Shown here piece by piece: positions 44,135 through 53,085 of a DNA stretch of 64,000 bases; position 1 is the stretch's first letter; the number at the start of each line of letters is the position of its first letter. Below the pieces are notes generated by a model that did no database searches, had not been told where the DNA came from, and saw only the letters and a list, made by a program, of their open reading frames with translations. The stretch covers positions 263,446-327,445 of the forward strand of contig CACSIL010000034.1 in NCBI GenBank assembly GCA_902705825.1, given 5' to 3'. The position numbers and the translations under genes were made by a program. The DNA comes from Halioglobus japonicus (GTDB taxonomy: Bacteria; Pseudomonadota; Gammaproteobacteria; Pseudomonadales; Halieaceae).

Positions 44135-45331
44135 GTGCCTATTCTGTTTGGCGTTATCGTGCTGGACCTGATCGGCTTCGGCATCGTGATTCCGATTCTG
44201 CCGTTTCTGTCGCCCACACTGGGTGCCGACAAGATGGACATAGCGCTTATCCTGGTGACCTATGCTGTTTGTGCCGGTTTCTGCGGCCCCGTCTGGGGGC
44301 GCCTGTCAGATCGCATTGGTCGCAAGCCCGTTCTCATGATTTGTCTGGCCGGAGCCGCTTGTTCCTACGTGATGTTGGGGCTTGCTTCCGAGTTGTGGAT
44401 GGTCTATGCCGCGCGCGGTTTCGCGGGGCTGATGGCGGGTAACTTCGGTGTCGCATCTGCCATGATTGCCGATATGACCACGCCAAAAAACCGTGCGCGT
44501 GGCATGGGCTTAATAGGTGCTGCGTTTGGCCTCGGTATTGTGCTGGGCCCGGTGCTCGGTGGCCTGTTGTCCGGGCCCAGCGCCAGTTTTACCCTGCCGT
44601 GCATGGTGGCTGGCATCATGTCGGTGCTTGCGATAGCTGCCGCGGCCGTCTTCCTGCCCGAGTCTCTGCCCGCGCAAAAACGCCAGAGCAATAAAAGCCG
44701 GGCTACACAAACGCAGGCACTGTCCAACTACGCGCTGTTGCGCTCGACGGGAACACGAATGCTGGTATCACAGTATGTGCTGCATCAGGTCGCCGTCAGT
44801 GCGGTTACCTACCTTGTGCCGCTGTGGATGGGCGATCTGCTGGGCTGGACTGCGAGGGAGGTCGGCATTGTATTTGGTATCCAGGGGATTTTGATGGTTA
44901 TCGTGCAGGGTGGCTTGCTGAGCCCCATGGTGCAGTGGCTGGGAGAGTGGCGACTGCTGTGCTGGTCAATTTCTGCTCTGCTGCTGGGTTTATTGAGCGC
45001 TGCGTTTGCCTCCTCCATGCTGGGAATGGTCTGCTCTGTGTATATGGCCATGACCGGCGCGACAATCTGTATTCCGCTGCTCAATACGATCGTCAGCCGC
45101 ACCACCGCATTGGAGGTTCGTGGGCGAATGATGGGTATCACCAGTGCTGCTTCCTCCTGGGGCCGGGTGGTGGGCCCGCTACTAACAGGGGTGACACTGG
45201 CGACAGCAGGCTATCGCGGTGCCTGGTTGAGCAGTGCGGGTGTCGTATCCATCTATCTCGCATGGGCCTGTGTCCAGTACGCACGGCAAAAGCCCGGCGG
45301 GATTGACTACGATGTGCATGGGGATGTGTAA
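44135..45331 (+). CDS. MFS transporter, DHA1/TetA-like
   Basis: A 398-residue, twelve-span inner-membrane transporter. It opens VIVLDLIGFGIVIPILPFL, as in TetA-like DHA1 exporters. It has the loop 2-3 motif GRLSDRIGRKPVLM (motif A) and a motif C-like GLIGAAFGLGIVLGPVLGG in segment 5. The family exports drugs or metabolites by proton antiport; the substrate is unknown. The start is GTG. It lies 48 bp after ubiX and is followed by an SDR gene, so it may belong to a longer transcript. Confidence 0.9.
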   Translation: MPILFGVIVLDLIGFGIVIPILPFLSPTLGADKMDIALILVTYAVCAGFCGPVWGRLSDRIGRKPVLMICLAGAACSYVMLGLASELWMVYAARGFAGLMAGNFGVASAMIADMTTPKNRARGMGLIGAAFGLGIVLGPVLGGLLSGPSASFTLPCMVAGIMSVLAIAAAAVFLPESLPAQKRQSNKSRATQTQALSNYALLRSTGTRMLVSQYVLHQVAVSAVTYLVPLWMGDLLGWTAREVGIVFGIQGILMVIVQGGLLSPMVQWLGEWRLLCWSISALLLGLLSAAFASSMLGMVCSVYMAMTGATICIPLLNTIVSRTTALEVRGRMMGITSAASSWGRVVGPLLTGVTLATAGYRGAWLSSAGVVSIYLAWACVQYARQKPGGIDYDVHGDV

Positions 45332-45405
45332 CAGCGTAGTATTTCACAGCGCAGCTGGCGGCAGCTCGGAACATATCCATGGCAACACCAACAGGAAACA
45401 GGAAT

Positions 45406-46170
45406 ATGGCTACACAACTTTTTGATTTGACCGATAAAATTGCACTGGTGAGCGGCGCAAGTCGCGGTATCGGTGAGGAGATTGCCAAGCTGCTGGCTGA
45501 GCAGGGCGCACATGTGATTGTTTCCAGTCGCAAGATCGATGATTGCGCTGCAGTGGCCGAGGGCATTCTGGCGGCTGGCGGCAGTGCGGAAGCATTCGCC
45601 TGCAATGTGGGGAATATGGACCAGATAGCCGAATTGTTTGCCCACATACGCCAGACACATGGAAAGCTTGATATCAGCGTCAATAACGCCGCGACCAACC
45701 CCTACTTCGGTCATGTGCTGGATACCGATCTCGGCGCCTTCAACAAGACTGTCGAAGTCAATATTCGCGGTTATTTCTTCATGTCTATCGAAGCGGGCAA
45801 GCTGATGCGAGACAACGGGGGTGGCGCTATTGTTAACACCGCCTCAATCAACGCACTGCAGCCTGGCCCCATGCAGGGTATTTATTCCATCACCAAGGCA
45901 GCCGTCACTAATATGACGAAGGTTTTTGCCAAGGAGTGTGCGCCGCTGGGCATTCGCTGCAATGCCTTGCTGCCGGGCCTGACGAAAACGAAATTTGCCG
46001 GAGCGCTGTTCACCAACGACGATATCTACCAGATGGCGGTACAGGGGATTCCGATGGGGCGACATGCCGAGCCCAGTGAAATGGCCGGTACGGTGCTCTA
46101 CCTGGTGTCGGATGCGAGCAGCTACACCAACGGTGAGTGTATCGTCGTCGACGGTGGCATGACGATTTGA
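45406..46170 (+). CDS. Short-chain dehydrogenase/reductase
   Basis: A 254-residue classical SDR. It has the cofactor motif VSGASRGIGEEIAKLL (TGxxxGxG), the NNAATNP structural motif, catalytic Ser in IVNTASINAL and the Tyr-Lys pair in GIYSITKAAV. The end GECIVVDGGMTI is canonical. The Asp/Ser/Arg context after strand 2 (VSSRK) favours NADP. It is similar to members acting on 3-oxoacyl or polyol substrates, but none can be fixed. The ATG at 45406 with CAGGAAT upstream is preferred to 45379. A HIT gene follows 23 bp later. Confidence 0.9.
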   Translation: MATQLFDLTDKIALVSGASRGIGEEIAKLLAEQGAHVIVSSRKIDDCAAVAEGILAAGGSAEAFACNVGNMDQIAELFAHIRQTHGKLDISVNNAATNPYFGHVLDTDLGAFNKTVEVNIRGYFFMSIEAGKLMRDNGGGAIVNTASINALQPGPMQGIYSITKAAVTNMTKVFAKECAPLGIRCNALLPGLTKTKFAGALFTNDDIYQMAVQGIPMGRHAEPSEMAGTVLYLVSDASSYTNGECIVVDGGMTI

Positions 46171-46193
46171 CCGCAGAACTCGGGAGACCTGTT

Positions 46194-46619
46194 TTGGCAG
46201 ACCATCAAATACCACAGCAACTGCTGGCGGATTGTCACCACCTCGGCCAGCTTGAGACATCGGCCGTTTTGCTGAATCGCAATGCCGCGCTGCCCTGGTT
46301 TATCCTGGTGCCACAAACGCCGCTGGGTGATTTTCTGGATCTGCCCGACGCGCAGCGCCAGCAAGTGCTGGGGGAGTGTGCGTCGGTATCCGCGTTTATC
46401 AAGCAGGAGCTGGGTTTCGACAAAGTGAATTTTGCCGGCCTCGGTAATGTTGTGTCAGCGATGCATCTGCATATCATCGGGCGCCGTGTCGGTGACGCCT
46501 GCTGGCCACAGCCGGTCTGGGGCAATTTGCCCGAGGGTGAAACTTACACGGCAGAGCAAGTGCGCGATTGGCAGGGGCGACTTGCCAGCGCGACGGGCCT
46601 GGTGCCGGCGACACGGTAG
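46194..46619 (+). CDS. HIT-domain protein
   Basis: A 141-residue histidine-triad family nucleotide hydrolase or transferase. The start is TTG 46194 with GGGAGA ahead; an in-frame ATG at 46137 would overlap the SDR gene. The core ALPWFILVPQT...FDKVNFAGLGNVVSAMHLHIIGRRVGDACWPQPVWG resembles the small pseudomonad HIT subgroup. Of the HxHxH triad the first His is Ala (A-M-H-L-H), while the second, normally the nucleophile, is kept. Its substrate is unknown. It overlaps nothing and is followed by the 2-hydroxyacid dehydrogenase four bases later. Confidence 0.8.
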   Translation: MADHQIPQQLLADCHHLGQLETSAVLLNRNAALPWFILVPQTPLGDFLDLPDAQRQQVLGECASVSAFIKQELGFDKVNFAGLGNVVSAMHLHIIGRRVGDACWPQPVWGNLPEGETYTAEQVRDWQGRLASATGLVPATR

Positions 46620-46623
46620 CGTT

Positions 46624-47625
46624 ATGAATACAGAAAATGGCAGGGCAATGCGCAAGCGCGTGGTGATCACCTACCCGCTGCCACCTGAGCGGCTTGGCGC
46701 TCTGGCAAACCTGTGTGATCTGGATGTGCTCGAGGGGTCGCAGCCACTGTTGCAGTCGCTCTCATCTGAGCAACTCGCTTCATGTAACGGCCTGATCTGT
46801 CTGCTGACAGACTCAATCGATAGGGCGCTTGTGGATAACATGCCCAACCTGCAGTTTGTTTCCAGTGTGTCGGTTGGGGTCGACCATATCGATGTGGAGG
46901 CGATGACTGCGCGCAATATTCCTGTGGGCCACACCCCCGGTGTGTTGGTCGATGCCACGGCAGATACAGCATTCGCGCTGTTACTGGCTGCGGCCCGGCG
47001 AGTCGCGGAAGGGGACCGCTATATCCGCGAGGGAAACTGGGGCCGCAAAACTCGTTGGTCCCCGGACTTTTTTCTCGGCAAGGATGTCAGCGGCGGGACT
47101 CTGGGCATTATTGGGCTGGGAGCCATTGGTCAGGCCGTGGCGCGTCGCGCAGCTGGCTTTGGCATGAGCGTACTCGGCTGGACACCCTCAGGGCGCAAAG
47201 TGCCCGGCGTAGACAGCGTCTCCCTTGAGGAATTGTTGCTGCGCAGTGATTTCGTCAGTGTGCATCTGGCGCTTGCGAAGGAGACGCGCAATTTACTGGA
47301 TGCGGCGAAGATCGCCACCATGAAACCCGGCGCGGTGTTAGTGAACACGGCCAGGGGTGGCATTGTGGATGAGTCCGCGTTGGTAGCGGCACTGAATAGC
47401 GGCCATCTCTATGCGGCGGGCCTGGATGTATTTGAGCGTGAACCGATCGCGATGGATGACCCACTGTTACGTCATCCCCGGGTGGTAGCCGTGCCGCATA
47501 TCGGCAGTGCGACCACCCTTACGCGCGCGAAGATGGTGGATCTTGCTATAGGCAATGCGGCCGCAGTGCTGCAGGGGCAACCCATGCCCCACTGCGTTAA
47601 CCCCGGGGTGTATACGACGCAGTAG
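46624..47625 (+). CDS. D-2-hydroxyacid dehydrogenase (glyoxylate/hydroxypyruvate reductase type)
   Basis: A 333-residue NAD(P)-dependent enzyme of the D-isomer-specific family. The cofactor motif is LGIIGLGAIGQAVARR. The catalytic set is Arg in VNTARGGIVDE, Glu in DVFEREPI and His in VPHIGSAT. SVGVDHIDVEA and the WTPSGRK stretch (Arg after strand 2, favouring NADP) resemble glyoxylate/hydroxypyruvate reductase and glycerate dehydrogenase. Starts at ATG 46624 or 46648 are both possible. It follows the HIT gene closely, so SDR-HIT-dehydrogenase probably form an operon. Confidence 0.87.
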   Translation: MNTENGRAMRKRVVITYPLPPERLGALANLCDLDVLEGSQPLLQSLSSEQLASCNGLICLLTDSIDRALVDNMPNLQFVSSVSVGVDHIDVEAMTARNIPVGHTPGVLVDATADTAFALLLAAARRVAEGDRYIREGNWGRKTRWSPDFFLGKDVSGGTLGIIGLGAIGQAVARRAAGFGMSVLGWTPSGRKVPGVDSVSLEELLLRSDFVSVHLALAKETRNLLDAAKIATMKPGAVLVNTARGGIVDESALVAALNSGHLYAAGLDVFEREPIAMDDPLLRHPRVVAVPHIGSATTLTRAKMVDLAIGNAAAVLQGQPMPHCVNPGVYTTQ

Positions 47626-47636
47626 CCGCCGAACGA

Positions 47637-48218
47637 TTACTGCCCTGCCGGTGGCAGCGCCTTCAGGGCGCGAGTCAGGTAATCTTTCAGGTTCTTGTCG
47701 AGGCGCGATGAGTCAATGTTGTTGGCATCTTCCACGACTTTGGTCAGCGAGGCCTGCCACACCTCCTGATTACTGGCCAGATCGTTGAACTGCAGGATGA
47801 TATTGTTCGTTTCCTTCACTCCACCCAGCGCAATCGCGTTATCAACAGTAGCCTGATTCACCTGACGGTTGGGGGTGACCCTGGGGTAGGGAGTGACATT
47901 GCTTGCCAGTTGACTGGGCTCGCCTTGTTGCATGCCACTGACATAGAGGTAGTCCACGGTAAATTGGGCGCGGGCCTTATCCAGCACATAGCCTTTGCTC
48001 TGTAGATCGGCATCCACTTCTCGGCGCAACACTGGATCGATGGCGTACACGGGATCATTGGACCGTGTTGTACTGGGCAATGGTTCAGTGCGCCACTTGT
48101 AATAGCGGTAGTCCCCGGCGCTGAACTTGTCTGTTGCACTGTGTTGTATTTCGACACCACTGCAGGCAACAAGGGCAAGTGACAGTATCGTAAAAGCTAG
48201 AATGAGGGTGCTTCGCAT
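47637..48218 (-). CDS. DUF4136 lipoprotein
   Basis: A 193-residue predicted lipoprotein. STLILAFTILSLALVAC is a signal peptide with lipobox LVAC. The mature part has the DUF4136 pattern: FSAGDYRYYKWRTEPLP, IDPVLRREVDADLQSKGYVLD and AQFTVDYLYVSG, ending in LDKNLKDYLTRALKALPPAG. DUF4136 proteins sit in the outer membrane or periplasm, and their role is unknown. It is convergent with the dehydrogenase gene and divergent from the LysR gene; the 222-bp gap between them must hold both promoters. Confidence 0.85.
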   Translation of the reverse strand: MRSTLILAFTILSLALVACSGVEIQHSATDKFSAGDYRYYKWRTEPLPSTTRSNDPVYAIDPVLRREVDADLQSKGYVLDKARAQFTVDYLYVSGMQQGEPSQLASNVTPYPRVTPNRQVNQATVDNAIALGGVKETNNIILQFNDLASNQEVWQASLTKVVEDANNIDSSRLDKNLKDYLTRALKALPPAGQ

Positions 48219-48440
48219 GGTTATCCCCGGGCAAAGTGGTTCGCAAAAAGGTTGGCGACTGCCGTTGTGGATGCTTCGCCGCCGCTATGGTAGCAGGTGG
48301 TGTTGGCCTCGGCCACAACACCCGTCAGCTATCAGCGCCTGTATAGGACTCCTCGCCCAGGTGAAAATTAATGGGGTGATTTACCCACGCCCATTTGTTA
48401 ATGTTAGGCTATAACTATAAGTTATTTCTGGACGGTTACT

Positions 48441-49421
48441 ATGATTTCGCGCAGGCTGATTCGAACAGATTTGAATTTACTGGTGGCGCTGCAAATTTTG
48501 CTGGAAGAGCGCAATGTGACCCGGGCCGCCGAACGGTTGTCAGTGTCGCAGCCGGCGCTGAGCAAAACCCTGCAGAAGCTGCGTGACTCATTTGAGGATG
48601 AGCTCTTTACGCGAACCTCGCACGGACTCGTTCCAACGCCCCGAGCTGAGGAATTGGGCGCGGAGTTGCCCGGCTTGCTGGAAACCATAGAGCATGTTTT
48701 GGGTGATGCGGAGTTCAGCCCGGAAACCTATGCCGGTTCATTCAAATTACTGATGCCGCCCATCCTGTGTGAATCGCTGTTGCCCAGCCTGATGGCAGAG
48801 TTGGCCGATACCGCCCCCAATGTGCAAATTATCATGGCGGAGGTGCCGCCGAATTATCAGGAGCAGTTAAAAAAGGGTGACGCTGATTTTGCAGCCTTTC
48901 TTGCTCTGGAGACGGAGCGGGATATTCTGGCCGAGCCAATTGCCGCGATTGAGCCGCGCTGTTACATGCGCGTTGATCACCCGCTGGCATCGAAGGAGAT
49001 GAGCCTGGATGACTTCCTCGCCTACCCGCATTTGCGCCTGTACCTGCCCGGCCTGACGCGGGAGAACACCAGCATGGTGGACGATGTTCTGGGGCAAAAT
49101 GGCATGCATCGCAATATTGTTCTGGAGACGACACAGTTTTCCTCTGCCGTTGGCGTACTGAACCACACCGATGCGCTACTCGTCGCTAACGCTGGCTTTC
49201 AGGAGGGCGGGCTCTACCGGGAACGGATCTTCGGCCAGGAAATGCCGGCAGAACTGCAGCGTCTGATTCGCAATACCAATAGCAACAACCGCGGCAAAAT
49301 GTCGCTCATGCGTCACACCCGCACCGCGCGCAGCGCTCCGCATCAGTGGATTCGTGCGCTTTTGATGAAACACCTCACCAAGTCACCGGATCTGGTGAAG
49401 CCGGACAAAACTTCGGCCTAG
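48441..49421 (+). CDS. LysR-family transcriptional regulator
   Basis: A 326-residue regulator with the winged HTH at the N-terminus (TDLNLLVALQILLEERNVTRAAERLSVSQPALSKTLQKLRDSF) and a substrate-binding effector domain after about residue 95. The linker and LFTRTSHGLVPTPRA are classic. It is divergent from the DUF4136 lipoprotein, the usual LysR arrangement with a target, and convergent with the AraC gene (four-base overlap). The effector is unknown. It could also act on the valine operon, but orientation gives no hint of that. Confidence 0.92.
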   Translation: MISRRLIRTDLNLLVALQILLEERNVTRAAERLSVSQPALSKTLQKLRDSFEDELFTRTSHGLVPTPRAEELGAELPGLLETIEHVLGDAEFSPETYAGSFKLLMPPILCESLLPSLMAELADTAPNVQIIMAEVPPNYQEQLKKGDADFAAFLALETERDILAEPIAAIEPRCYMRVDHPLASKEMSLDDFLAYPHLRLYLPGLTRENTSMVDDVLGQNGMHRNIVLETTQFSSAVGVLNHTDALLVANAGFQEGGLYRERIFGQEMPAELQRLIRNTNSNNRGKMSLMRHTRTARSAPHQWIRALLMKHLTKSPDLVKPDKTSA

Positions 49422-50302
49422 CTTCGTACGGAGCGGCGGTAGGCGCGCGGTGACAGCCCCATTGTCTTGCTGAACTGCCGCGAGAAGTACAGCGGATCAT
49501 CGTATCCCAGTGCCCCTGCCACCCCTTTCACGCTGAGCTGGCTCGAGTCCAGCAAATGGCAGGCGTGCTCCATCTTCATATTGAGAAAATGTTTGATGGG
49601 AGAGTAGCCGGTCAGGCCCTTGTACTTGTTAATGAAGTGGTATTTCGAGAGGTTGGCGGCCGCGGCCAACGTGTCCAGGTCCAGCGTTTGTCCGATGTGA
49701 TCCAGCATCAGGTTCTGCACCGCCTCCAGATCGAAACTGTCCTGGCTGGTCGCTTTTGCGCGGCGAATTTCCAACGCGATATAGGTCAGCAGGTGGCGCA
49801 GTTGGTTCGCCGCATTGATAAAGGCGCGGGTGTTGTAGCCGGTGCGATGCACCGCCAGTAATCCGCGAAAGTGCGCGACCAGTTGTGGCGAGATGCCGGC
49901 CTCAATCACCGGCAGGCCCCCCTCGCGATTTTCCAGATACTGGTTAAACAGTTGTGCGCCGCTGCCCTGGTAATGCAGCCAATATATCGTCCAGGGTGTG
50001 TCGGGGTCCGCTTCATACTGGTGCGCGATACCTTGTGGCAGTAGCAGCAGCTCGCCGGGCTCGATCGCGCCCCGCCAGTTGGCGGTAGCCGCGTGGCCCT
50101 TTCCATCTACGCAATAAATCAACAGGTTGTCATTGTGGCGCAGGCGCTCCATTCGGTGTCTGTCGGCGCTGGGATAAAAGCCCATGGCCGTCGGATAGCA
50201 CTCCTGCGTGAGGGGGTGTCGCGCCAACTTGTTGATCATAAACGCGGGTGTCAGGAAACGGATGCCGTTTTCGGGTAGCGGCCATTGGGAGGGAGCGCTC
50301 AT
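49418..50302 (-). CDS. mmsR: AraC-family regulator, MmsR-like
   Basis: A 294-residue regulator with an N-terminal cupin sensor (LLIYCVDGKGHA...EPGELLLLPQGIAHQYEADPDTPWTIYWLHYQG) and a C-terminal double HTH (LDLDTLAAAANLSKYHFINKYKGLTGYSPIKHFLNMKM, then SVKGVAGALGYDDPLYFSRQFSKTMGLSPRAYR). Length and the sensor motif resemble MmsR, activator of the Pseudomonas mmsAB valine operon. It is divergent from the valine-degradation genes across 184 bp, so it very likely controls them; the inducer would be 3-hydroxyisobutyrate or a related acid by analogy. Confidence 0.85.
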   Translation of the reverse strand: MSAPSQWPLPENGIRFLTPAFMINKLARHPLTQECYPTAMGFYPSADRHRMERLRHNDNLLIYCVDGKGHAATANWRGAIEPGELLLLPQGIAHQYEADPDTPWTIYWLHYQGSGAQLFNQYLENREGGLPVIEAGISPQLVAHFRGLLAVHRTGYNTRAFINAANQLRHLLTYIALEIRRAKATSQDSFDLEAVQNLMLDHIGQTLDLDTLAAAANLSKYHFINKYKGLTGYSPIKHFLNMKMEHACHLLDSSQLSVKGVAGALGYDDPLYFSRQFSKTMGLSPRAYRRSVRS

Positions 50303-50322
50303 CAGGGTACCTGTGTAGAGAG

Positions 50323-50371
50323 TTGCGACGCGAATAGAATACTATCGCAATATAGTCCATAACATGCGCAA
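50323..50371. promoter_or_regulatory. Inverted repeats in the mmsR/valine-operon control region
   Basis: TTGCGA (50323-50328) and TCGCAA (50345-50350) form one inverted repeat. ACTAT (50341-50345) and ATAGT (50352-50356) form a second, and another GCGCAA copy ends near 50371. They are clustered nearer the regulator gene, a common place for AraC-family sites. No convincing -10/-35 pair was identified. The binding role is inferred. Confidence 0.4.
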
Positions 50372-50486
50372 TTTCCTCCCTTGGACGGCGCCTTGGGCAT
50401 CGGTACTCTGATGCACACATTTCGATCAGCTAATCTACCGAGAGTGCACGTGTTCGTGCCTACCAATAACAGCGGAGTACAAGACT

Positions 50487-51896
50487 ATGGATGACACGCA
50501 AGAGCTCAATGAAGCGCGCGAAGAAGTGGCGGCGATGATGGAGCGCGCTCGCGTAGCCCAGCAGGCCATTGACAACTATACCCAGGCCCAGGTGGATGAA
50601 TTGATCACTGCGATGGTGTGGGCGGTTGCCCGTGAGGACCGTTCGGAAGAGATTGCTCGCTTTGCGGTGGAAGAAACCCAGCTCGGTAACTACGAGGGCA
50701 AGTACCTGAAGATCCACCGCAAAACACGCGCTACGCTGATGGATATCATCAACGACAAATCCGTCGGGGTGATCGAAGAGGATGCCGAGCGCAATATTGT
50801 CAAGATCGCCAAGCCTATCGGCGTCATCGGCGCGCTCTCTCCCTCGACCAATCCCGAAGCGACACCGGTTATCAAGGCGATATCAGCAGTGAAGGGGCGC
50901 AACGCCATCATCATCGCGCCGCACCCTCGCGCCAAGCTGACCAACAAGAAAATCTGTGACTATATGCGCGAGGCAATTGTGGCGCTTGGTGGTCCGGCTG
51001 ATCTGGTGCAGAGTATCGATGTTCCTTCCCTGGACAAGACCAATGAACTGATGCGCCAGTGCGACCGCATTCTGGCAACCGGCGGTGCGGCTATGGTGGG
51101 GGCCGCCTATTCTTCAGGCACGCCTGCGCTGGGTGTCGGCGTCGGAAACGCCGTGATCACCGTGGATGATAGTGCTGACCTGGATGATGCCGCCGATAAA
51201 ATCCGTGTCTCCAAAACCCTGGATCTCGCCGCTTCGTGTTCATCTGACAATGCCGTGCTGGTGTTCGCATCAATCTATGATGAATTTCTGGAGAAGCTCA
51301 AGCACGAGGGTGGGTATGTTATCGACGGTCAGGACAAGGAAAAACTGCAGCAGGTGCTGTGGCATGACGGGCATCTCAATGCGGATATTGTGGCCCAGCC
51401 CGCCGTCAATATCACCGGCAAGGCAGGGATCGATCTGCCCGAGGGCAAGCAGTTCCTTATCGTCCCGGAAACGGGTGCCGGGCCTGATTACCCCTTCTCC
51501 GGCGAGAAGCTGACCGTCACGATGGCGCTGTACAAGGTGCAGGATATCGATGAGGCCATCGAGATGACCAACAAAATTCAGACCTATCAGGGTCAGGGCC
51601 ACAGCTGTGGCATCTACTCCAATAACGACGAAAATATCATGAAGCTGGCGCACTCCACTCGCACTTCGCGGGTGATGGTGAATCAGCCTCAGGCGGCTTC
51701 CAATAGCGGTAATCTGTGGAATGGCATGCGTCAGACTTTCTCTCTCGGGTGTGGCTCCTGGGGTGGTAATAGCATCAACCACAACATCACCTGGCGCGAT
51801 CTGGTGAATGAAACCTGGGTATCCAAACCGCTGGCAACCACCAAAGTTATTCCGTCGGACGAGGAACTGTTTGGTTCTGTGATGGGTAAATTCTAG
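50487..51896 (+). CDS. CoA-acylating aldehyde dehydrogenase (AdhE-N/SauS/PduP type)
   Basis: A 469-residue aldehyde dehydrogenase-superfamily enzyme of the acylating branch that oxidises an aldehyde to an acyl-CoA with NAD(P). It has VKIAKPIGVIGALSPSTNPEATPVIKAI, IIIAPHPRAKLT, ATGGAAMVGAAYSSGTPALGVGVGN and the nucleophile Cys in LAASCSSDNAVLVF, all typical of AdhE N-domain, PduP and sulfoacetaldehyde (SauS) dehydrogenases. It lacks the GQRC active site of methylmalonate-semialdehyde dehydrogenase (MmsA). Yet it heads an otherwise complete valine-degradation operon under an MmsR-like regulator. I infer it replaces MmsA, acting on methylmalonate semialdehyde to give propionyl-CoA or possibly methylmalonyl-CoA. 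Confidence 0.88.
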   Translation: MDDTQELNEAREEVAAMMERARVAQQAIDNYTQAQVDELITAMVWAVAREDRSEEIARFAVEETQLGNYEGKYLKIHRKTRATLMDIINDKSVGVIEEDAERNIVKIAKPIGVIGALSPSTNPEATPVIKAISAVKGRNAIIIAPHPRAKLTNKKICDYMREAIVALGGPADLVQSIDVPSLDKTNELMRQCDRILATGGAAMVGAAYSSGTPALGVGVGNAVITVDDSADLDDAADKIRVSKTLDLAASCSSDNAVLVFASIYDEFLEKLKHEGGYVIDGQDKEKLQQVLWHDGHLNADIVAQPAVNITGKAGIDLPEGKQFLIVPETGAGPDYPFSGEKLTVTMALYKVQDIDEAIEMTNKIQTYQGQGHSCGIYSNNDENIMKLAHSTRTSRVMVNQPQAASNSGNLWNGMRQTFSLGCGSWGGNSINHNITWRDLVNETWVSKPLATTKVIPSDEELFGSVMGKF

Positions 51897-51924
51897 AGCG
51901 GCAACCCGCAATAAGGAGCCAGAT

Positions 51925-53085
51925 ATGGAATTTTCCCTGACGGAAGATCAGCAGGCCTTTGCCGCCAGTGCGCGCGCATTCTCACAGGGTGTGTTGGCGC
52001 CCAATGCAGCCAAATGGGACGCCGAGGCGCACTTTGCCAAAGACGCGTTGCGCCAGGCCGGTGAGTTGGGCTTTATGGGTATGTATACGCCCGAGGTTGC
52101 CGGTGGCCTGGGCATGGGGCGGCTCGATGCCAGCCTGATTGTCGAGGAACTGGCGATGGGGTGCACGGCCACCGCCGCGTTTCTTACCATTCACAATATG
52201 GCCACCAATATGGTGGGCAAGTACTGTAGCGAAGCTGTTATTGAACAATGGTGCTTCGATCTCACTGCCGGGTTGAAGCTTGCCTCGTACTGTCTGACGG
52301 AGCCTGGAGCCGGTTCCGATGCCGCTTCTTTGCGCACCAGCGCAACGCGCGACGGCGACGACTACATCGTCAACGGCAGCAAGTGTTTTATCTCGGGCGC
52401 CGGCCACACAGACGTACTCGTCGTTATGTTGCGCACCGGAGATGCGGGTCCAAAGGGTATTTCTGCCCTGCTGATCCCGGCTGATGCCCCGGGTATTTCC
52501 TATGGCAAGAAAGAGGAGAAAATGGGCTGGAACGCACAGCCGACAGCGACCGTCACGTTTGAAGATGTGCGGGTGCCGGTGGCTAACCGGTTGGGTGCTG
52601 AAGGCCAGGGCTTTTCGATTGCGATGGAAGGGCTCGATGGCGGTCGGATCAATATCGCCACCTGCAGTGTCGGCACTGCACAGCAGGCGCTGGAAGAGGC
52701 GACGGCTTATGTGCGTGAGCGCAAGCAGTTTGATACGGCGATAGCCGACTTTCAGGCGGTACAGTTCAAGCTGGCCGATATGTTGACGGAACTGGTGGCA
52801 GCGCGGCAGATGGTGCGCCTTGCCGCCTATAAACTCGACACCAAAGATTCGCAGGCCTCAACCTATTGCGCTATGGCCAAGCGGTTTGCTACCGACGTGG
52901 GCTTCAATGTGTGTAACGATGCACTGCAGTTGTTCGGTGGTTACGGATATATCAGGGAGTACCCGATGGAAAGGCATGTGCGCGATACCCGCGTGCACCA
53001 GATTCTCGAGGGAACTAACGAAATCATGCGGGTGATTGTGGCTCGTCGATTGTTAATGGATTCTGCACTGGAGGTTATCAAGTGA
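51925..53085 (+). CDS. Isobutyryl-CoA dehydrogenase (acyl-CoA dehydrogenase family)
   Basis: A 386-residue FAD enzyme that converts isobutyryl-CoA to methacrylyl-CoA. Motifs: the EFSLTEDQQAFAASARAF opening, YCLTEPGAGSDAASLRTSA (FAD-binding signature 1), GYGYIREYPMERHVRD (signature 2) and the catalytic Glu region QILEGTNEIMR. The substrate is inferred from position among the valine genes; the family also includes short-branched and butyryl-CoA enzymes. It lies 28 bp after the acylating aldehyde dehydrogenase, and its stop overlaps the next start. Confidence 0.9.
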   Translation: MEFSLTEDQQAFAASARAFSQGVLAPNAAKWDAEAHFAKDALRQAGELGFMGMYTPEVAGGLGMGRLDASLIVEELAMGCTATAAFLTIHNMATNMVGKYCSEAVIEQWCFDLTAGLKLASYCLTEPGAGSDAASLRTSATRDGDDYIVNGSKCFISGAGHTDVLVVMLRTGDAGPKGISALLIPADAPGISYGKKEEKMGWNAQPTATVTFEDVRVPVANRLGAEGQGFSIAMEGLDGGRINIATCSVGTAQQALEEATAYVRERKQFDTAIADFQAVQFKLADMLTELVAARQMVRLAAYKLDTKDSQASTYCAMAKRFATDVGFNVCNDALQLFGGYGYIREYPMERHVRDTRVHQILEGTNEIMRVIVARRLLMDSALEVIK

